A stretch of 15,339 nucleotides of DNA from Alphaproteobacteria bacterium (GCA_004356335.1 SMXP01000099.1:1-15339), one strand, 5' to 3'. Counted from the first letter of the stretch, positions 6,880 to 15,164 are shown. The notes: a model not told the origin generated them from the sequence alone. Translations and numbers: made by a program.

Positions 6880-6952
6880 CTAGAGCGCATTCAGGAAAAG
6901 CATGCCCCGGCGAAGGCCGGAGTGGACACCGGTTCGCATTAAGAAAATGCGA
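6880..6952. repeat. Palindromic intergenic repeat, copy 3 (partial, diverged)
   Basis: It begins CTAGAGCGCATTCAGGAAAAG in the same direction as copy 2 and carries the same 22-nt insertion (CCCCGGCGAAGGCCGGAG core), followed by TGGACACCGGTT as in the dnaN-recF copies. The right half is replaced by a small hairpin TCGCATT (6934-6940) and AATGCGA (6946-6952), and there is no A unit. It lies 70 bp upstream of the M48 metalloprotease gene. Confidence 0.75.
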
Positions 6953-7022
6953 GCAAGCCAAAGAGAAGCGTCACACATATGGTAAAGCAGTGACACACGC
7001 GCCACCGGATAAATAGATTTAG

Positions 7023-7784
7023 ATGACGCGAGATCGGACCCAACACAAGCAAACCGCATCGCTCACCATAGATGGTCGAGAAGTTCCCTTGACGGTGCGC
7101 CTCAATCCCCGGGCCAGACGGTTTATCGTGCGCGTCGATCCCGCCACGCGGGAAGTGATCGTTGTCTCGCCGTCCAAGCGCTCGACTCAAATCGCCGTCG
7201 ATTTCGCCCGAGAGCAAAGTAGATGGATTGCCGACCAGCTCGCCAGTATGCCGGCACCGATTCCCTTCCTGCCCGGCAATATCATTCCCTATCAGGGCGC
7301 GAGCCATATCATACGCCACGAGGCGCTTGCCCGGCGCGGCGTGTGGCGACAGCCGGCACCCTCCTTTACCAGCCGATTACCGGAGATCTGCGTTTCGGGA
7401 GGGCCGGCACATGTGCCGAGGCGCATTCGGGACTGGCTTAGGAAACAGGCTCGGTCCCAATTAGCGGCGCGCTGTTTGGATCATTCGCGCGCATTTGATT
7501 TAGGACCGAGCCGGATCAGCTTGCGCGACACAAAAACCAGATGGGGTTCCTGCTCGCCCACGGGCGCGTTGTCGTTTTCGTGGCGACTCATTTTGGCGCC
7601 CGCATTCGTGCTCGATTATGTCGCCGCCCACGAAACGGCACATCGCATTCATATGAATCATAGTGCCGCATTTTGGCGCGTGGTGGAGCGCCTGGCGCCG
7701 CGCCGGCAGGATGCCGATGAATGGCTTGATATATACGGCAACGATTTGCACCGCTTCGGCGCCCATATCCCTCAATACGTATGA
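7023..7784 (+). CDS. M48-family/YgjP-like zinc metallohydrolase (DUF45)
   Basis: Predicted cytosolic zinc metalloprotease-like protein of 253 residues. The gluzincin motif is H203-E204-x-x-H207 in AAHETAHRIH, with a third ligand candidate H213 in MNHSAAFW. The block KTRWGSCSPTGALSFSWRLI (171-190) is the hallmark of the YgjP/DUF45 family. The family usually shows HELAH; here the third residue is Thr, which should not affect zinc binding. The N-terminal region RLNPRARRFIVRVDP matches the family's start, supporting the ATG at 7023, although the ribosome binding site is weak. The gene converges on the PBP gene with only 12 bp between stop codons. The natural substrate of this family is poorly known. 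Confidence 0.88.
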   Translation: MTRDRTQHKQTASLTIDGREVPLTVRLNPRARRFIVRVDPATREVIVVSPSKRSTQIAVDFAREQSRWIADQLASMPAPIPFLPGNIIPYQGASHIIRHEALARRGVWRQPAPSFTSRLPEICVSGGPAHVPRRIRDWLRKQARSQLAARCLDHSRAFDLGPSRISLRDTKTRWGSCSPTGALSFSWRLILAPAFVLDYVAAHETAHRIHMNHSAAFWRVVERLAPRRQDADEWLDIYGNDLHRFGAHIPQYV

Positions 7785-7796
7785 GAAAAGAGATGG

Positions 7797-9788
7797 TTAT
7801 CGACCCGGTATCAAGCGCGACAAAAACCGGGTCAGCGCATTACCGCCAGTATTTTCGCCATCGGCACTGACATATTTGGCGCCTATGGCCGGCAGGGGCC
7901 GCATGGGATCATTGGCGCTCGCCGCCAACATATAATCCTTCCAAATCACCGCGGGGACCGTACCGCCGGTGACCCGGCGCATGGGCGAATAATCGTCATT
8001 GCCGACCCAAACGCCGGTCACAAGATCCGCCGTATATCCGATAAACCAAGCATCGCGACTGTCCTGGCTGGTCCCGGTTTTACCCGCAGCGGCCCGCGGC
8101 GCAAGATTAGCAGCTCTACCCGTGCCCCAACGCATGGTGGCGGAAAGCATTTCATTCATGTAGCCGACATTTCGCTGTGTGACGGCGCGCCCGAGGCCGC
8201 CGCCCAAACGCTCGTAAATAATGACTCCGTCATCCGTCTCTATACGGATGATAGAATGAGCAATAACGGCTGCCCCGCCATTGGCAAAAGGCGCATAAGC
8301 CGACGCCAGTTCCAGCAGCGCTACCTCCGACGTGCCCAACGGCAGCGTCGTGTTTGGATCGAGCTTAGATTGAATACCCAAACGGTACGCCGTATCGACG
8401 ATATTTTGATGGCCGACCTGCTCGGCCAGGCGCACCGCCGCCGTATTGAGTGAACGTGCCAGGGCCGTGGTGAGCGTGACCTTGCCTCGATAATCATTGT
8501 TATAATTCTTCGGCGACCAGTTTCCGATTGTTATAGGCGCGTCGAGAATTTCACTCGATGGACTCATTCCCTGTTCAAGCGCCGTTAAATAGACGAAAGG
8601 CTTGAATGCCGACCCTGGCTGTCGTCGTGCCTGGATAGCCCGATTGAACTGGCTCACCGCATAGGACCGGCCGCCGACCAGCGCGCGAACGGCACCGTCG
8701 GGCGTCAGAGAAACAAGAGCGGCTTGTGAAAAATTCAATTTGTCGCCATCCCGGTCGAGGGTTAAAGCAACCGCTTTTTCCGCCTTGATTTGAAGTTCAA
8801 GATCAAGTGTGGTGCGAACCACAAGGTCGGTATCCGGGCGGCTAACCAAAGTCGGCAATTGCTCTACCACCCAATCGATAAAATAATGCACGCCCGGCGT
8901 GGCGGCCGCCCAAGTAAAACGTGGTTTTGTCGCTTGCGCATTGCGGCGCTGTGCGTCATCGATGAAACCGGCGTCGACCATGGCTTTAAGCACCACATCC
9001 GTTCGCCACCGCGATCGGTCAAGATCATTGGTCGGTGCATAACGCGACGGCGCTTTTAACAGACCGGCAAGCAATGCCGCCTCTGCCAGCGTCACTTGCG
9101 TAGCGGATTTACCGAAATAGCGCTGTGCCGCGGCCTCAACACCATAGGTTCCGGCGCCGAGATAAACCCGATTGAGGTAGAGCGTTAGAATCTGGTCCTT
9201 GGAAAAGCGCCACTCCAATTGAAGTGCCAAGAGACCTTCTTGAATTTTGCGCTTGAGGGTGCGCTCGTTGGTCAAAAAGAGATTTTTCGCCAATTGTTGC
9301 GTGATGGTGCTGCCGCCTTGCACGATGCGCCCTTCAGTCAAATTGGCCAAGGCCGCCCTCATCAGGCTCAAAGGGTCGATGCCGATATGATAGTAAAAGC
9401 GCCGATCCTCCGTTGCGATTACCGCTTGAGGCAAATAGGCCGGAAGCTCATGGACCGATAGGGGTGTGCCATAAGTGATGCCGCGGCTGACAAGGCGGAC
9501 GCCGTGACGGTCGAGTATGGTAACGGCGGATGGTGTCTCCGTCTTCCACAGGTTTGACGTATCCGGCAAGCCCATAATGTAAAAGATCAAAACGATTCCG
9601 CAGCCGACGCCGAGCCAAAGGGCAACCACGCTGCTCCAATAGGCCGCCCGAAAGAACTCGCTGTGGCGCCGGCGGAATTTTCTCCAGGCGCTTTGTCTAC
9701 GCCGCCGAGTCTTTGAGCCGGCGCGGCGACGCGGGCTGCCGGATCGGCTTCCGCCCGGCCTTTGCTTGCGTATATTGCCTGTCGGCAT
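7797..9788 (-). CDS. Class A penicillin-binding protein (PBP1A-type transglycosylase/transpeptidase)
   Basis: Inner-membrane bifunctional enzyme that polymerises glycan strands and crosslinks peptidoglycan. Numbering here is from an upstream in-frame TTG at 9821; subtract 11 for the preferred ATG. A basic cytoplasmic tail rich in Arg/Lys (20-53) is followed by one membrane anchor (about 60-84). The GT51 domain has catalytic E138 (ATEDRRFYYHIG), GGSTITQQLAKNLFL and the second Glu region RKIQEGLLALQLE. The transpeptidase has SxxK at S404 (PGSAFKPF), SxN at S457 (RSLNTA) and KTG at 581-583 (AGKTGTSQ). At about 663 residues it is shorter than MrcA-type PBP1A and has little room for an extra domain between the two catalytic parts. 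TTG at 9821 has no ribosome binding site, so ATG at 9788 is preferred. It lies downstream of gyrB on the same strand. Confidence 0.93.
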   Translation of the reverse strand: MPTGNIRKQRPGGSRSGSPRRRAGSKTRRRRQSAWRKFRRRHSEFFRAAYWSSVVALWLGVGCGIVLIFYIMGLPDTSNLWKTETPSAVTILDRHGVRLVSRGITYGTPLSVHELPAYLPQAVIATEDRRFYYHIGIDPLSLMRAALANLTEGRIVQGGSTITQQLAKNLFLTNERTLKRKIQEGLLALQLEWRFSKDQILTLYLNRVYLGAGTYGVEAAAQRYFGKSATQVTLAEAALLAGLLKAPSRYAPTNDLDRSRWRTDVVLKAMVDAGFIDDAQRRNAQATKPRFTWAAATPGVHYFIDWVVEQLPTLVSRPDTDLVVRTTLDLELQIKAEKAVALTLDRDGDKLNFSQAALVSLTPDGAVRALVGGRSYAVSQFNRAIQARRQPGSAFKPFVYLTALEQGMSPSSEILDAPITIGNWSPKNYNNDYRGKVTLTTALARSLNTAAVRLAEQVGHQNIVDTAYRLGIQSKLDPNTTLPLGTSEVALLELASAYAPFANGGAAVIAHSIIRIETDDGVIIYERLGGGLGRAVTQRNVGYMNEMLSATMRWGTGRAANLAPRAAAGKTGTSQDSRDAWFIGYTADLVTGVWVGNDDYSPMRRVTGGTVPAVIWKDYMLAASANDPMRPLPAIGAKYVSADGENTGGNALTRFLSRLIPGR

Positions 9789-9875
9789 GGTGCTCAGACC
9801 CCGAACCTGCTCCCCCTTCAAGGGGTGAGTTCGGTTATAGGGAGGTGGGTGTTAACGAGATATGAAAGTGTGGCG

Positions 9876-9897
9876 GTCATTCCCGAGCAGGGATGAC
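9876..9897. repeat. Imperfect GTCATTCCC...GGGATGAC hairpin after gyrB
   Basis: GTCATTCCC (9876-9884) and GGGATGAC (9890-9897) pair with one bulged T around GAGCA. It lies in the 137-bp gap between the gyrB stop and the PBP start. It resembles the small GTCATTCCC-type palindromes widespread in proteobacterial intergenic DNA. No T-run follows on the - strand, so I do not call it an intrinsic terminator. Confidence 0.45.
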
Positions 9898-9925
9898 GGC
9901 CCTGAGGATATGGCATCCGTTGGGG

Positions 9926-12382
9926 TTACACGTCGAGATTTGTTACGTTGAGGGCATTCTCCTGAATAAATTGGCGTCGCGGCTCCACCACGTCACCCAT
10001 CAATTTGGAAAAGGTTTCGTCCGCCTCGTCGATTTCGTTGACCCTCACCTGAAGCAGCGACCGGGACCCGACATCGAGCGTGGTTTCCCATAATTGCTCC
10101 GGGTTCATTTCGCCCAAGCCCTTGTAACGCTGCATGGTAACGCCTTTGCGCCCGGCCGCAAAAATAGCTTCCAACAATTGCGTCGGCGAACGGATCTCTA
10201 TCTCCCTCCCATCCTTTAGCCTAAGCACAGCGGCTTTGATGTAAGTCGCCTGAAGTTGTTCGACCCAACGATCAAGCCGGCGGGCTTCCGAACTTTTAAT
10301 CAAGGGACCGTCAATCACACGCACTTCCGAGACGCCGCGAAGCTCTCTGGTGAAGACCAGACCACCGTCGGCGGTCGGCTCTCCCTTCCAGCCCCGTTCG
10401 GTTTCGGGCGAAAGCAGATCGAGCCGGCGGGCAATATAAGTCACGGCTGCTTTGGCCCGATCGGGATCGCCGAGGACGTCGGGATTAAGCGCCCCGGCAA
10501 TGGCGGCTTGTTCAACCACGAAACGGGGATATTTTTGCGGCAGGTTGTCCAGAACCCGTTTAACCGAAATGGCCAAATCGATGATTTCGGCAAGATCCGG
10601 TCCGGCCCTTTCCTCCTTCGTATGAAGAACCAATACGGCGTCCTTCGACCCTTCGGTGATGAGATATTCTTGCAAAGACGATTCATGCTTGAGGTATTGC
10701 TCCGACGAGCCCTTCTTGACCTTGTAAAGCGGCGGTTGGGCAATGTAGAGATAACCGTTCTCGATAAGCTCAGGCATTTGCCGATAAAAGAATGTCAATA
10801 GCAAAGTGCGAATATGGGCGCCGTCCACGTCGGCATCCGTCATGATGATGACCTTGTGATAGCGCAGCTTGTCGATATTGAAATCATCTCGACCGATACC
10901 CGTGCCGAGCGCAGTGATCAATGTGCCGATCTCGTTGGACGACAACATTTTATCGAAGCGGGCCCGTTCCACGTTCAGGATCTTACCCCGCAGCGGAAGG
11001 ATCGCTTGGTTCGCACGATCCCGCGCCTGCTTGGCCGAACCGCCCGCTGAATCGCCCTCAACGATAAACAGCTCTGCCTTGGCCGGGTCCCGTTCTTGGC
11101 AGTCGGCCAATTTTCCGGGCAAATTCGCCACATCGAATGCGCTTTTGCGCCGGGTCAGTTCGCGGGCCTTACGCGCCGCCTCTCTGGCCGCCCCCGCCTC
11201 GATCGCTTTGCCGATGATCGTCTTGGCTTCCGCCGGATGTTCTTCAAACCATTGCCGTAGCGAATCGTTGATGGCGCCTTCCACGATGGGCCGCACTTCC
11301 GACGACACCAATTTATCCTTCGTTTGAGACGAGAATTTCGGATCGACCACCTTGATCGACAACACACAGGTGAGCCCCTCTCTGGCATCGTCACCCGTAA
11401 GCGCCACTTTTTCCTTTTTTGCCATACCCGATTGGTTGGCGTAGCCGTTTACCGATCGGGTCAGCGCCGCCCGCAATCCGGCCAAATGGGTGCCGCCATC
11501 CCGCTGAGGAATGTTATTGGTGAAGCATAAAATCGTTTCGTGATAGCCGTCGTTCCACCAAAAGGTCGCCTCAACAACGACGTCGTCACGTGTGACCTTG
11601 ATATAGACCGGCGCGTCGATCAGAGGATTTTTTGTCCGGTCAAGATAACGCACAAAGGCTTCCAACCCCCCGTCATAACAAAGTTCCACTTCGCGTTTAT
11701 CCACGTGCCGATCGTCACTCAGGCGTATTTTGAGACCGGAATTGAGAAAGGCAAGCTCACGCAAGCGATGCTCCAATGTGTCGTAATCCATTTCCGTTTT
11801 GGAAAAAGTCCGAGGTGACGGCACAAATGTGATTTCGGTCCCTGACCGGTTTGGGGCTTTGCCGAACACCTTGAGCGAGCCTTGCGGATCACCATCGCGA
11901 AAATGGATCACATGCTCTTCGCCATTGCGCCAGATTTTGAGCTCGAGGGTCTCAGACAAAGCGTTGACCACCGAAACGCCGACCCCATGGAGGCCACCCG
12001 ATACTTTGTAGGAGTTTTGATCGAACTTTCCGCCGGCATGCAGTTGGGTCATGATCACCTCGGCGGCCGAGACGCCCTCTCCCTCATGAATATCGGTCGG
12101 GATACCCCGCCCATTGTCTCGGATCATCACGCTACCATCGGCATTCAGCGTCACTTCGATAAGATCGCAAAAACCGGCAAGCGCTTCATCGATGGAATTG
12201 TCCACCACCTCATAAACCATATGATGCAGACCGGAACCGTCTTCCGTATCGCCAATATACATGCCGGGGCGTTTGCGAACCGCATCCAGGCCCTTAAGAA
12301 CCTTGATCGAATCAGCCCCATAATCGTCGGACTTCGGACGAGCGTTGTTGTTTTGGTCCGAAACCTTTACTTGTTTCACCAT
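9926..12382 (-). CDS. gyrB: DNA gyrase subunit B
   Basis: ATPase subunit of DNA gyrase, acting with GyrA (not in window) to introduce negative supercoils. The 818-residue protein has a GHKL ATPase domain (E58, N62 in YEVVDNSIDEALAG; DNGRGIP at 89-95; GGLHGVGVSVVNALS at 129-143). A transducer domain follows, then a TOPRIM domain with EGDSAGGSAKQ (442-452) and metal-binding DADVDG (516-521), and the C-terminal block MQRYKGLGEMNPEQLW. Length is normal. The start ATG lies 14 bp after the recF stop, and a purine-rich TAAGGG overlapping that stop is the likely ribosome binding site, which suggests translational coupling to recF. It is the last gene of the dnaN-recF-gyrB cluster. Confidence 0.98.
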   Translation of the reverse strand: MVKQVKVSDQNNNARPKSDDYGADSIKVLKGLDAVRKRPGMYIGDTEDGSGLHHMVYEVVDNSIDEALAGFCDLIEVTLNADGSVMIRDNGRGIPTDIHEGEGVSAAEVIMTQLHAGGKFDQNSYKVSGGLHGVGVSVVNALSETLELKIWRNGEEHVIHFRDGDPQGSLKVFGKAPNRSGTEITFVPSPRTFSKTEMDYDTLEHRLRELAFLNSGLKIRLSDDRHVDKREVELCYDGGLEAFVRYLDRTKNPLIDAPVYIKVTRDDVVVEATFWWNDGYHETILCFTNNIPQRDGGTHLAGLRAALTRSVNGYANQSGMAKKEKVALTGDDAREGLTCVLSIKVVDPKFSSQTKDKLVSSEVRPIVEGAINDSLRQWFEEHPAEAKTIIGKAIEAGAAREAARKARELTRRKSAFDVANLPGKLADCQERDPAKAELFIVEGDSAGGSAKQARDRANQAILPLRGKILNVERARFDKMLSSNEIGTLITALGTGIGRDDFNIDKLRYHKVIIMTDADVDGAHIRTLLLTFFYRQMPELIENGYLYIAQPPLYKVKKGSSEQYLKHESSLQEYLITEGSKDAVLVLHTKEERAGPDLAEIIDLAISVKRVLDNLPQKYPRFVVEQAAIAGALNPDVLGDPDRAKAAVTYIARRLDLLSPETERGWKGEPTADGGLVFTRELRGVSEVRVIDGPLIKSSEARRLDRWVEQLQATYIKAAVLRLKDGREIEIRSPTQLLEAIFAAGRKGVTMQRYKGLGEMNPEQLWETTLDVGSRSLLQVRVNEIDEADETFSKLMGDVVEPRRQFIQENALNVTNLDV

Positions 12383-12396
12383 GGTTTATTTTGCCC

Positions 12397-13584
12397 TTAC
12401 GCGTGAACTGAAAAAACTCGGCCATCTGCGACCGTAAAATGTTGCGCCCGGGCACCGAACGGCGCAAAGAGCGCGCGATCGGTACCGGTCAGCCAGGCTT
12501 GACACTCAAGTTCCGAAATTTCGTCAAACAAGGCGGCGCGCCGTGTCTCATCCAAATGCGCCACGACTTCGTCAAGCAGCAGGATGGGTGTCTTCGCCAT
12601 GTCTTGCGCCTTAAGGGCCCGGGCATGGGCCAACACGATTGCAATCAACAACGCTTTTTGTTCGCCGGTTGAACAGGTTCGCGCCGGTTTCCCGGTGGCC
12701 GAATGATGCACCACTAGATCGCACCGATGGGGCCCATGAAGGGCCCGGCCGGCACGGGCGTCCTGGCTGCGTGATGCCGCAAGGGCGGTGCCGAAATGAC
12801 CCTCCACGTCGACCGCCGGCCGCTCCGACAGTGCCGTTTCAAGCTTGCCGTCGAGCGCCACATCGACACGGGGAAACGCCCCGTCGGGTCCGGTGTCGAA
12901 CGTAGCGCGCAATCGAGAGACCAGATCCAATCTTGCGGCGGCGATGGCCACACCCTTTTCGACCATTGTCGCTTCAAGGGCGGATAGCCAATCGGCATCG
13001 TTGGTATCTTCCTTCAACAATTGCTGGCGATCGCGCATGGCACGCTCATAAGCAGCCACACGCGCGGCATGATCGGGATCGATGCTCAATACCAACCGGT
13101 CGAGAAAACGGCGACGTAGGCCCGCGCCTTCCACAAACAGCCGGTCCATAGCGGGCGTCAGCCAAACGGCCCGAACGTATTGACCAAGAATGTTGGGCCC
13201 CCCGGCAGCCTCACCGTTGATCCGTACGATGCGCCGATAGCCCGTCTGTTTTTCTTCGATACCCGTGCCGACCCGTATCTGTTCTCCACAATTATCGATC
13301 AGAGCGGAAATGGCCCACATTGTTTTTGGCGTTTTCGGCGTGGTGCGGTGGTCACCGTTGCCGGGTACCTGGCCATGAATGAGATCTTTCAGTTCAGCCC
13401 GCCGCAAGCCCCGACCGGGCGCCAGCAATGATATCGCCTCCAGAAGATTTGTCTTGCCCGCGCCATTGGGACCAGCCAGGACCACAGGACGATGGTCAGG
13501 CTGCATGAGCAATGACCCGTATGAGCGGAACGAGGTCAGGACCAATTCTCGCACCGATGTACTCACAGCTTGCGTCCGGGCCAT
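12397..13584 (-). CDS. recF: DNA replication and repair protein RecF
   Basis: SMC-like ATPase that, with RecO and RecR, loads RecA at single-strand gaps and stalled forks. Walker A is GPNGAGKT, 51-58 counted from an upstream ATG at 13623 (subtract 13 for the preferred start). The ABC signature region is STGEQKALLIA (318-328), Walker B is PILLLDE (346-352), and the D-loop HLDETRR follows. The N-terminus ELVLTSFRSY is typical of RecF. Start choice: ATG at 13584 has GGAG 9 nt upstream and gives 395 residues. ATG at 13623 has only GGGG and would add 13 uncharacteristic residues. dnaN lies upstream, separated by a triple-hairpin palindromic repeat. gyrB begins 14 bp downstream. Confidence 0.96.
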   Translation of the reverse strand: MARTQAVSTSVRELVLTSFRSYGSLLMQPDHRPVVLAGPNGAGKTNLLEAISLLAPGRGLRRAELKDLIHGQVPGNGDHRTTPKTPKTMWAISALIDNCGEQIRVGTGIEEKQTGYRRIVRINGEAAGGPNILGQYVRAVWLTPAMDRLFVEGAGLRRRFLDRLVLSIDPDHAARVAAYERAMRDRQQLLKEDTNDADWLSALEATMVEKGVAIAAARLDLVSRLRATFDTGPDGAFPRVDVALDGKLETALSERPAVDVEGHFGTALAASRSQDARAGRALHGPHRCDLVVHHSATGKPARTCSTGEQKALLIAIVLAHARALKAQDMAKTPILLLDEVVAHLDETRRAALFDEISELECQAWLTGTDRALFAPFGARAQHFTVADGRVFSVHA

Positions 13585-13650
13585 CTGAAACGGCTCCGGG
13601 ACAGCGCGATTCGACATCTGCATCCAATCCGACCCCTGCTTGCCCGTCCC

Positions 13651-13818
13651 CTAGAGCGTTTCCGAACTTAACGGAATCGCGAAAACGCTCTAAGTCTTTG
13701 TTTTGTCGCCCATTCGGACGGAAAACCGGTGTCCACTTTTCCTGAATGGGCTCTAAGTCTTTGTTTTGTTGCCCATTCGGACGGAAAACCGGTGTCCACT
13801 TTTCCTGAATGGGCTCTA
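13651..13818. repeat. Palindromic intergenic repeat, copy 4, with tandemly duplicated B unit
   Basis: Unit A has arms CTAGAGCGTTTCC (13651-13663) and GAAAACGCTCTA (13681-13692). It is followed by two B units of exactly 63 bp (13693-13755 and 13756-13818) that differ at a single base (C at 13707, T at 13770). B arms are GCCCATTC and GAATGGGC around GGAAAACCGGTGTCCAC. It occupies most of the dnaN-recF gap, so a shared mRNA would carry three hairpins there. Confidence 0.9.
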
Positions 13819-13830
13819 GATAGCTCGTCG

Positions 13831-14955
13831 CTAAACGCGCATGGGCATTAGCACATAAAGCGCCTGCTGCTCTTGATCGTCGGCATTGCTGATGACCGTC
13901 GGCGACCCCGCATCAGCGAACTCGAACTTGGCTGTTCCGCCATCGATTTGAGCCAAGACATCGAGTAAATATTTGGAGTTAAAACCGATTTCGAGCGGCT
14001 CCGCCGCATAATCCGATGACAGCTCTTCGCTGGCACTGCCGGTTTCCGGATTGTTGACCGCCAAAGTCAACCGCCCGGCATCCAACACCAGTTTAATGGC
14101 CCGAGATTTCTCCGTCGAAATCGTTGCGACACGATCCACCGCACGAGCGAAATCATGCCCCTCGACAAAAAGAATCTTGTCATTATCGGTGGGGATAACG
14201 CGGCTATAATCAGGAAAAGTCCCATCGATCAATTTAGAGGTGAGTGTCATGTCACCAAACTCAAAGCGAATCTTAGACTCGGAGACGCTAATCTGGACCG
14301 GCTTCTCCTGATCTTCGACCAGCCGTCGCACCTCCAAAACCGTTTTTCGTGGAACAATGATTCCCGGCATCGTCTCCGCGCCGGCGGGCAACGCGGTTTG
14401 CACCCGTGCCAATCTGTGGCCATCGGTCGCGACACTGCGCAAGACCGGCTTGCCACCGCTTTCTTCAGGATGAAGATAAATGCCGTTCAAATAATACCGG
14501 GTTTCTTCCGTAGAGATGGCAAATTTCGTGTGGTCGATCAGCTTGATGATATCCGCCACGGGGAGGCTGAAATGCTGAGCCATCTCGCCCGCAGTCATGG
14601 CCGGGAAATCGTCTGCCGGCAAACACGGCAACCAAAAATGGGCGCGGCCGGCGGATAGGGCAAGACGCGATTCATCGGATTCGTAAACCAGCTCGACCTG
14701 AGAGCCTTCCGGCAATTTGCGCACAATGTCGTAGAGTGTCTGCGCCGGTACGGTGGTCGACCCCTCTTGCAGGATCGTGGCCTCAACGCCCTCGACAATC
14801 TCAATATCGAGGTCGGTCGCGGTCATATTGAGACGGCTACCCGAGGCCCGCAACAGGACATTGGACAGAATGGGAATGGTATTTCTCCGCTCGACGACAC
14901 TTTGCACATGACCGAGGGATTTCAAAAAGGCCGAGCGTTCAATTGTTGCTTTCAT
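13831..14955 (-). CDS. dnaN: DNA polymerase III beta subunit (sliding clamp)
   Basis: Ring-shaped processivity clamp that tethers DNA polymerase III and many repair proteins to DNA. The 374-residue protein has the expected three-domain length. The N-terminus MKATIERSAFLKSLGHVQSV, with VERRNTIPILSNVLL next, is the standard alphaproteobacterial DnaN start. The C-terminus YVLMPMRV is the conserved end that forms part of the client-peptide pocket. The ATG at 14955 is fixed by this N-terminus and by an upstream in-frame stop. The only strong Shine-Dalgarno-like sequence, AAGGAGG, is about 38 nt away and a weak GGGAG about 16 nt away, so initiation may depend on leader folding. It heads the dnaN-recF-gyrB cluster; dnaA is not within the 384 bp upstream. 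Confidence 0.98.
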   Translation of the reverse strand: MKATIERSAFLKSLGHVQSVVERRNTIPILSNVLLRASGSRLNMTATDLDIEIVEGVEATILQEGSTTVPAQTLYDIVRKLPEGSQVELVYESDESRLALSAGRAHFWLPCLPADDFPAMTAGEMAQHFSLPVADIIKLIDHTKFAISTEETRYYLNGIYLHPEESGGKPVLRSVATDGHRLARVQTALPAGAETMPGIIVPRKTVLEVRRLVEDQEKPVQISVSESKIRFEFGDMTLTSKLIDGTFPDYSRVIPTDNDKILFVEGHDFARAVDRVATISTEKSRAIKLVLDAGRLTLAVNNPETGSASEELSSDYAAEPLEIGFNSKYLLDVLAQIDGGTAKFEFADAGSPTVISNADDQEQQALYVLMPMRV

Positions 14956-14993
14956 GATGATCTTATTGTGACTCCCGGATCAGTAGGGACACT

Positions 14994-15078
14994 CCTCCTT
15001 CTTGCCGCAACGTAAAGCGGCGGTGAACGAGCCTAAGGCGACGTGGACGCCACCCCCAATATTAAGGGCCGAAGGAGG
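14994..15078 (-). promoter_or_regulatory. dnaN: Candidate structured 5' leader of dnaN
   Basis: On the - strand CCTCCTTC (15078-15071) is exactly complementary to GAAGGAGG (15001-14994), which contains the only strong Shine-Dalgarno-like sequence near dnaN. Inside this 8-bp closing stem lie two local hairpins: GCCGC/GCGGC with an 8-nt loop (15004-15021) and GGCG/CGCC with a 7-nt loop (15037-15051). The arrangement could hide a ribosome-entry site. A + strand RNA is an alternative, because the right arm is followed there by GTTTTT. Confidence 0.4.
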
Positions 15079-15107
15079 GTTTTTAACGGCAACGAATCCC
15101 AGTCGTT

Positions 15108-15137
15108 AGTATAGCAGAAAGGCGGTTTCAGGGTCGA
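15108..15137 (-). promoter_or_regulatory. dnaN: Candidate sigma70-type promoter for dnaN
   Basis: On the - strand -35-like TCGACC (15137-15132, 4 of 6 matches) and -10-like TATACT (15113-15108, 5 of 6) are separated by 18 bp. Predicted start is near 15101, which would give a leader of about 146 nt before the dnaN ATG. An oligo-A run lies just upstream on this strand. Confidence 0.4.
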
Positions 15138-15164
15138 TTTTTTTTGCCCCAAATAGGCCCCGTG

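Larger units (their letters stand above)
6491..7022. other. 532-bp gene-poor stretch with repeats and a gene remnant
   Basis: This intergenic stretch between the divergent NAPE-PLD-like and M48 genes contains palindromic repeat copy 2 (6503-6629), a 3' remnant of a PHA depolymerase gene (6668-6817) and repeat copy 3 (6880-6952). Open frames crossing it run through repeat sequence and are not credible genes, apart from the phaZ-like remnant. I see no convincing promoter. Confidence 0.75.

Noticed and set aside
6645..7016. A 123-residue open frame before the M48 gene
   Set aside because: It reads the phaZ remnant in the wrong frame and then translates repeat copy 3; no recognisable protein.
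7785..7796. Terminator between the convergent M48 and PBP genes
   Set aside because: Only 12 bp separate the stops, and no hairpin with a T-run is visible there.
9789..9821. TTG start extending the PBP by 11 residues
   Set aside because: No ribosome binding site precedes the TTG. An ATG follows at 9788, and the extra residues carry no family signal.
13693..13818. The tandem 63-bp repeats as a CRISPR-like array
   Set aside because: There are only two units, directly abutting without unique spacers, and both are palindromic family members seen elsewhere in the window. No cas genes.
14994..15085. A known small RNA such as SRP RNA in the region upstream of dnaN
   Set aside because: It has a GCCGCAACG stretch that recalls SRP RNA but lacks the conserved GGTCAGGTCCGGAAGGAAGC-type domain IV. 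No other RNA family I know fits.
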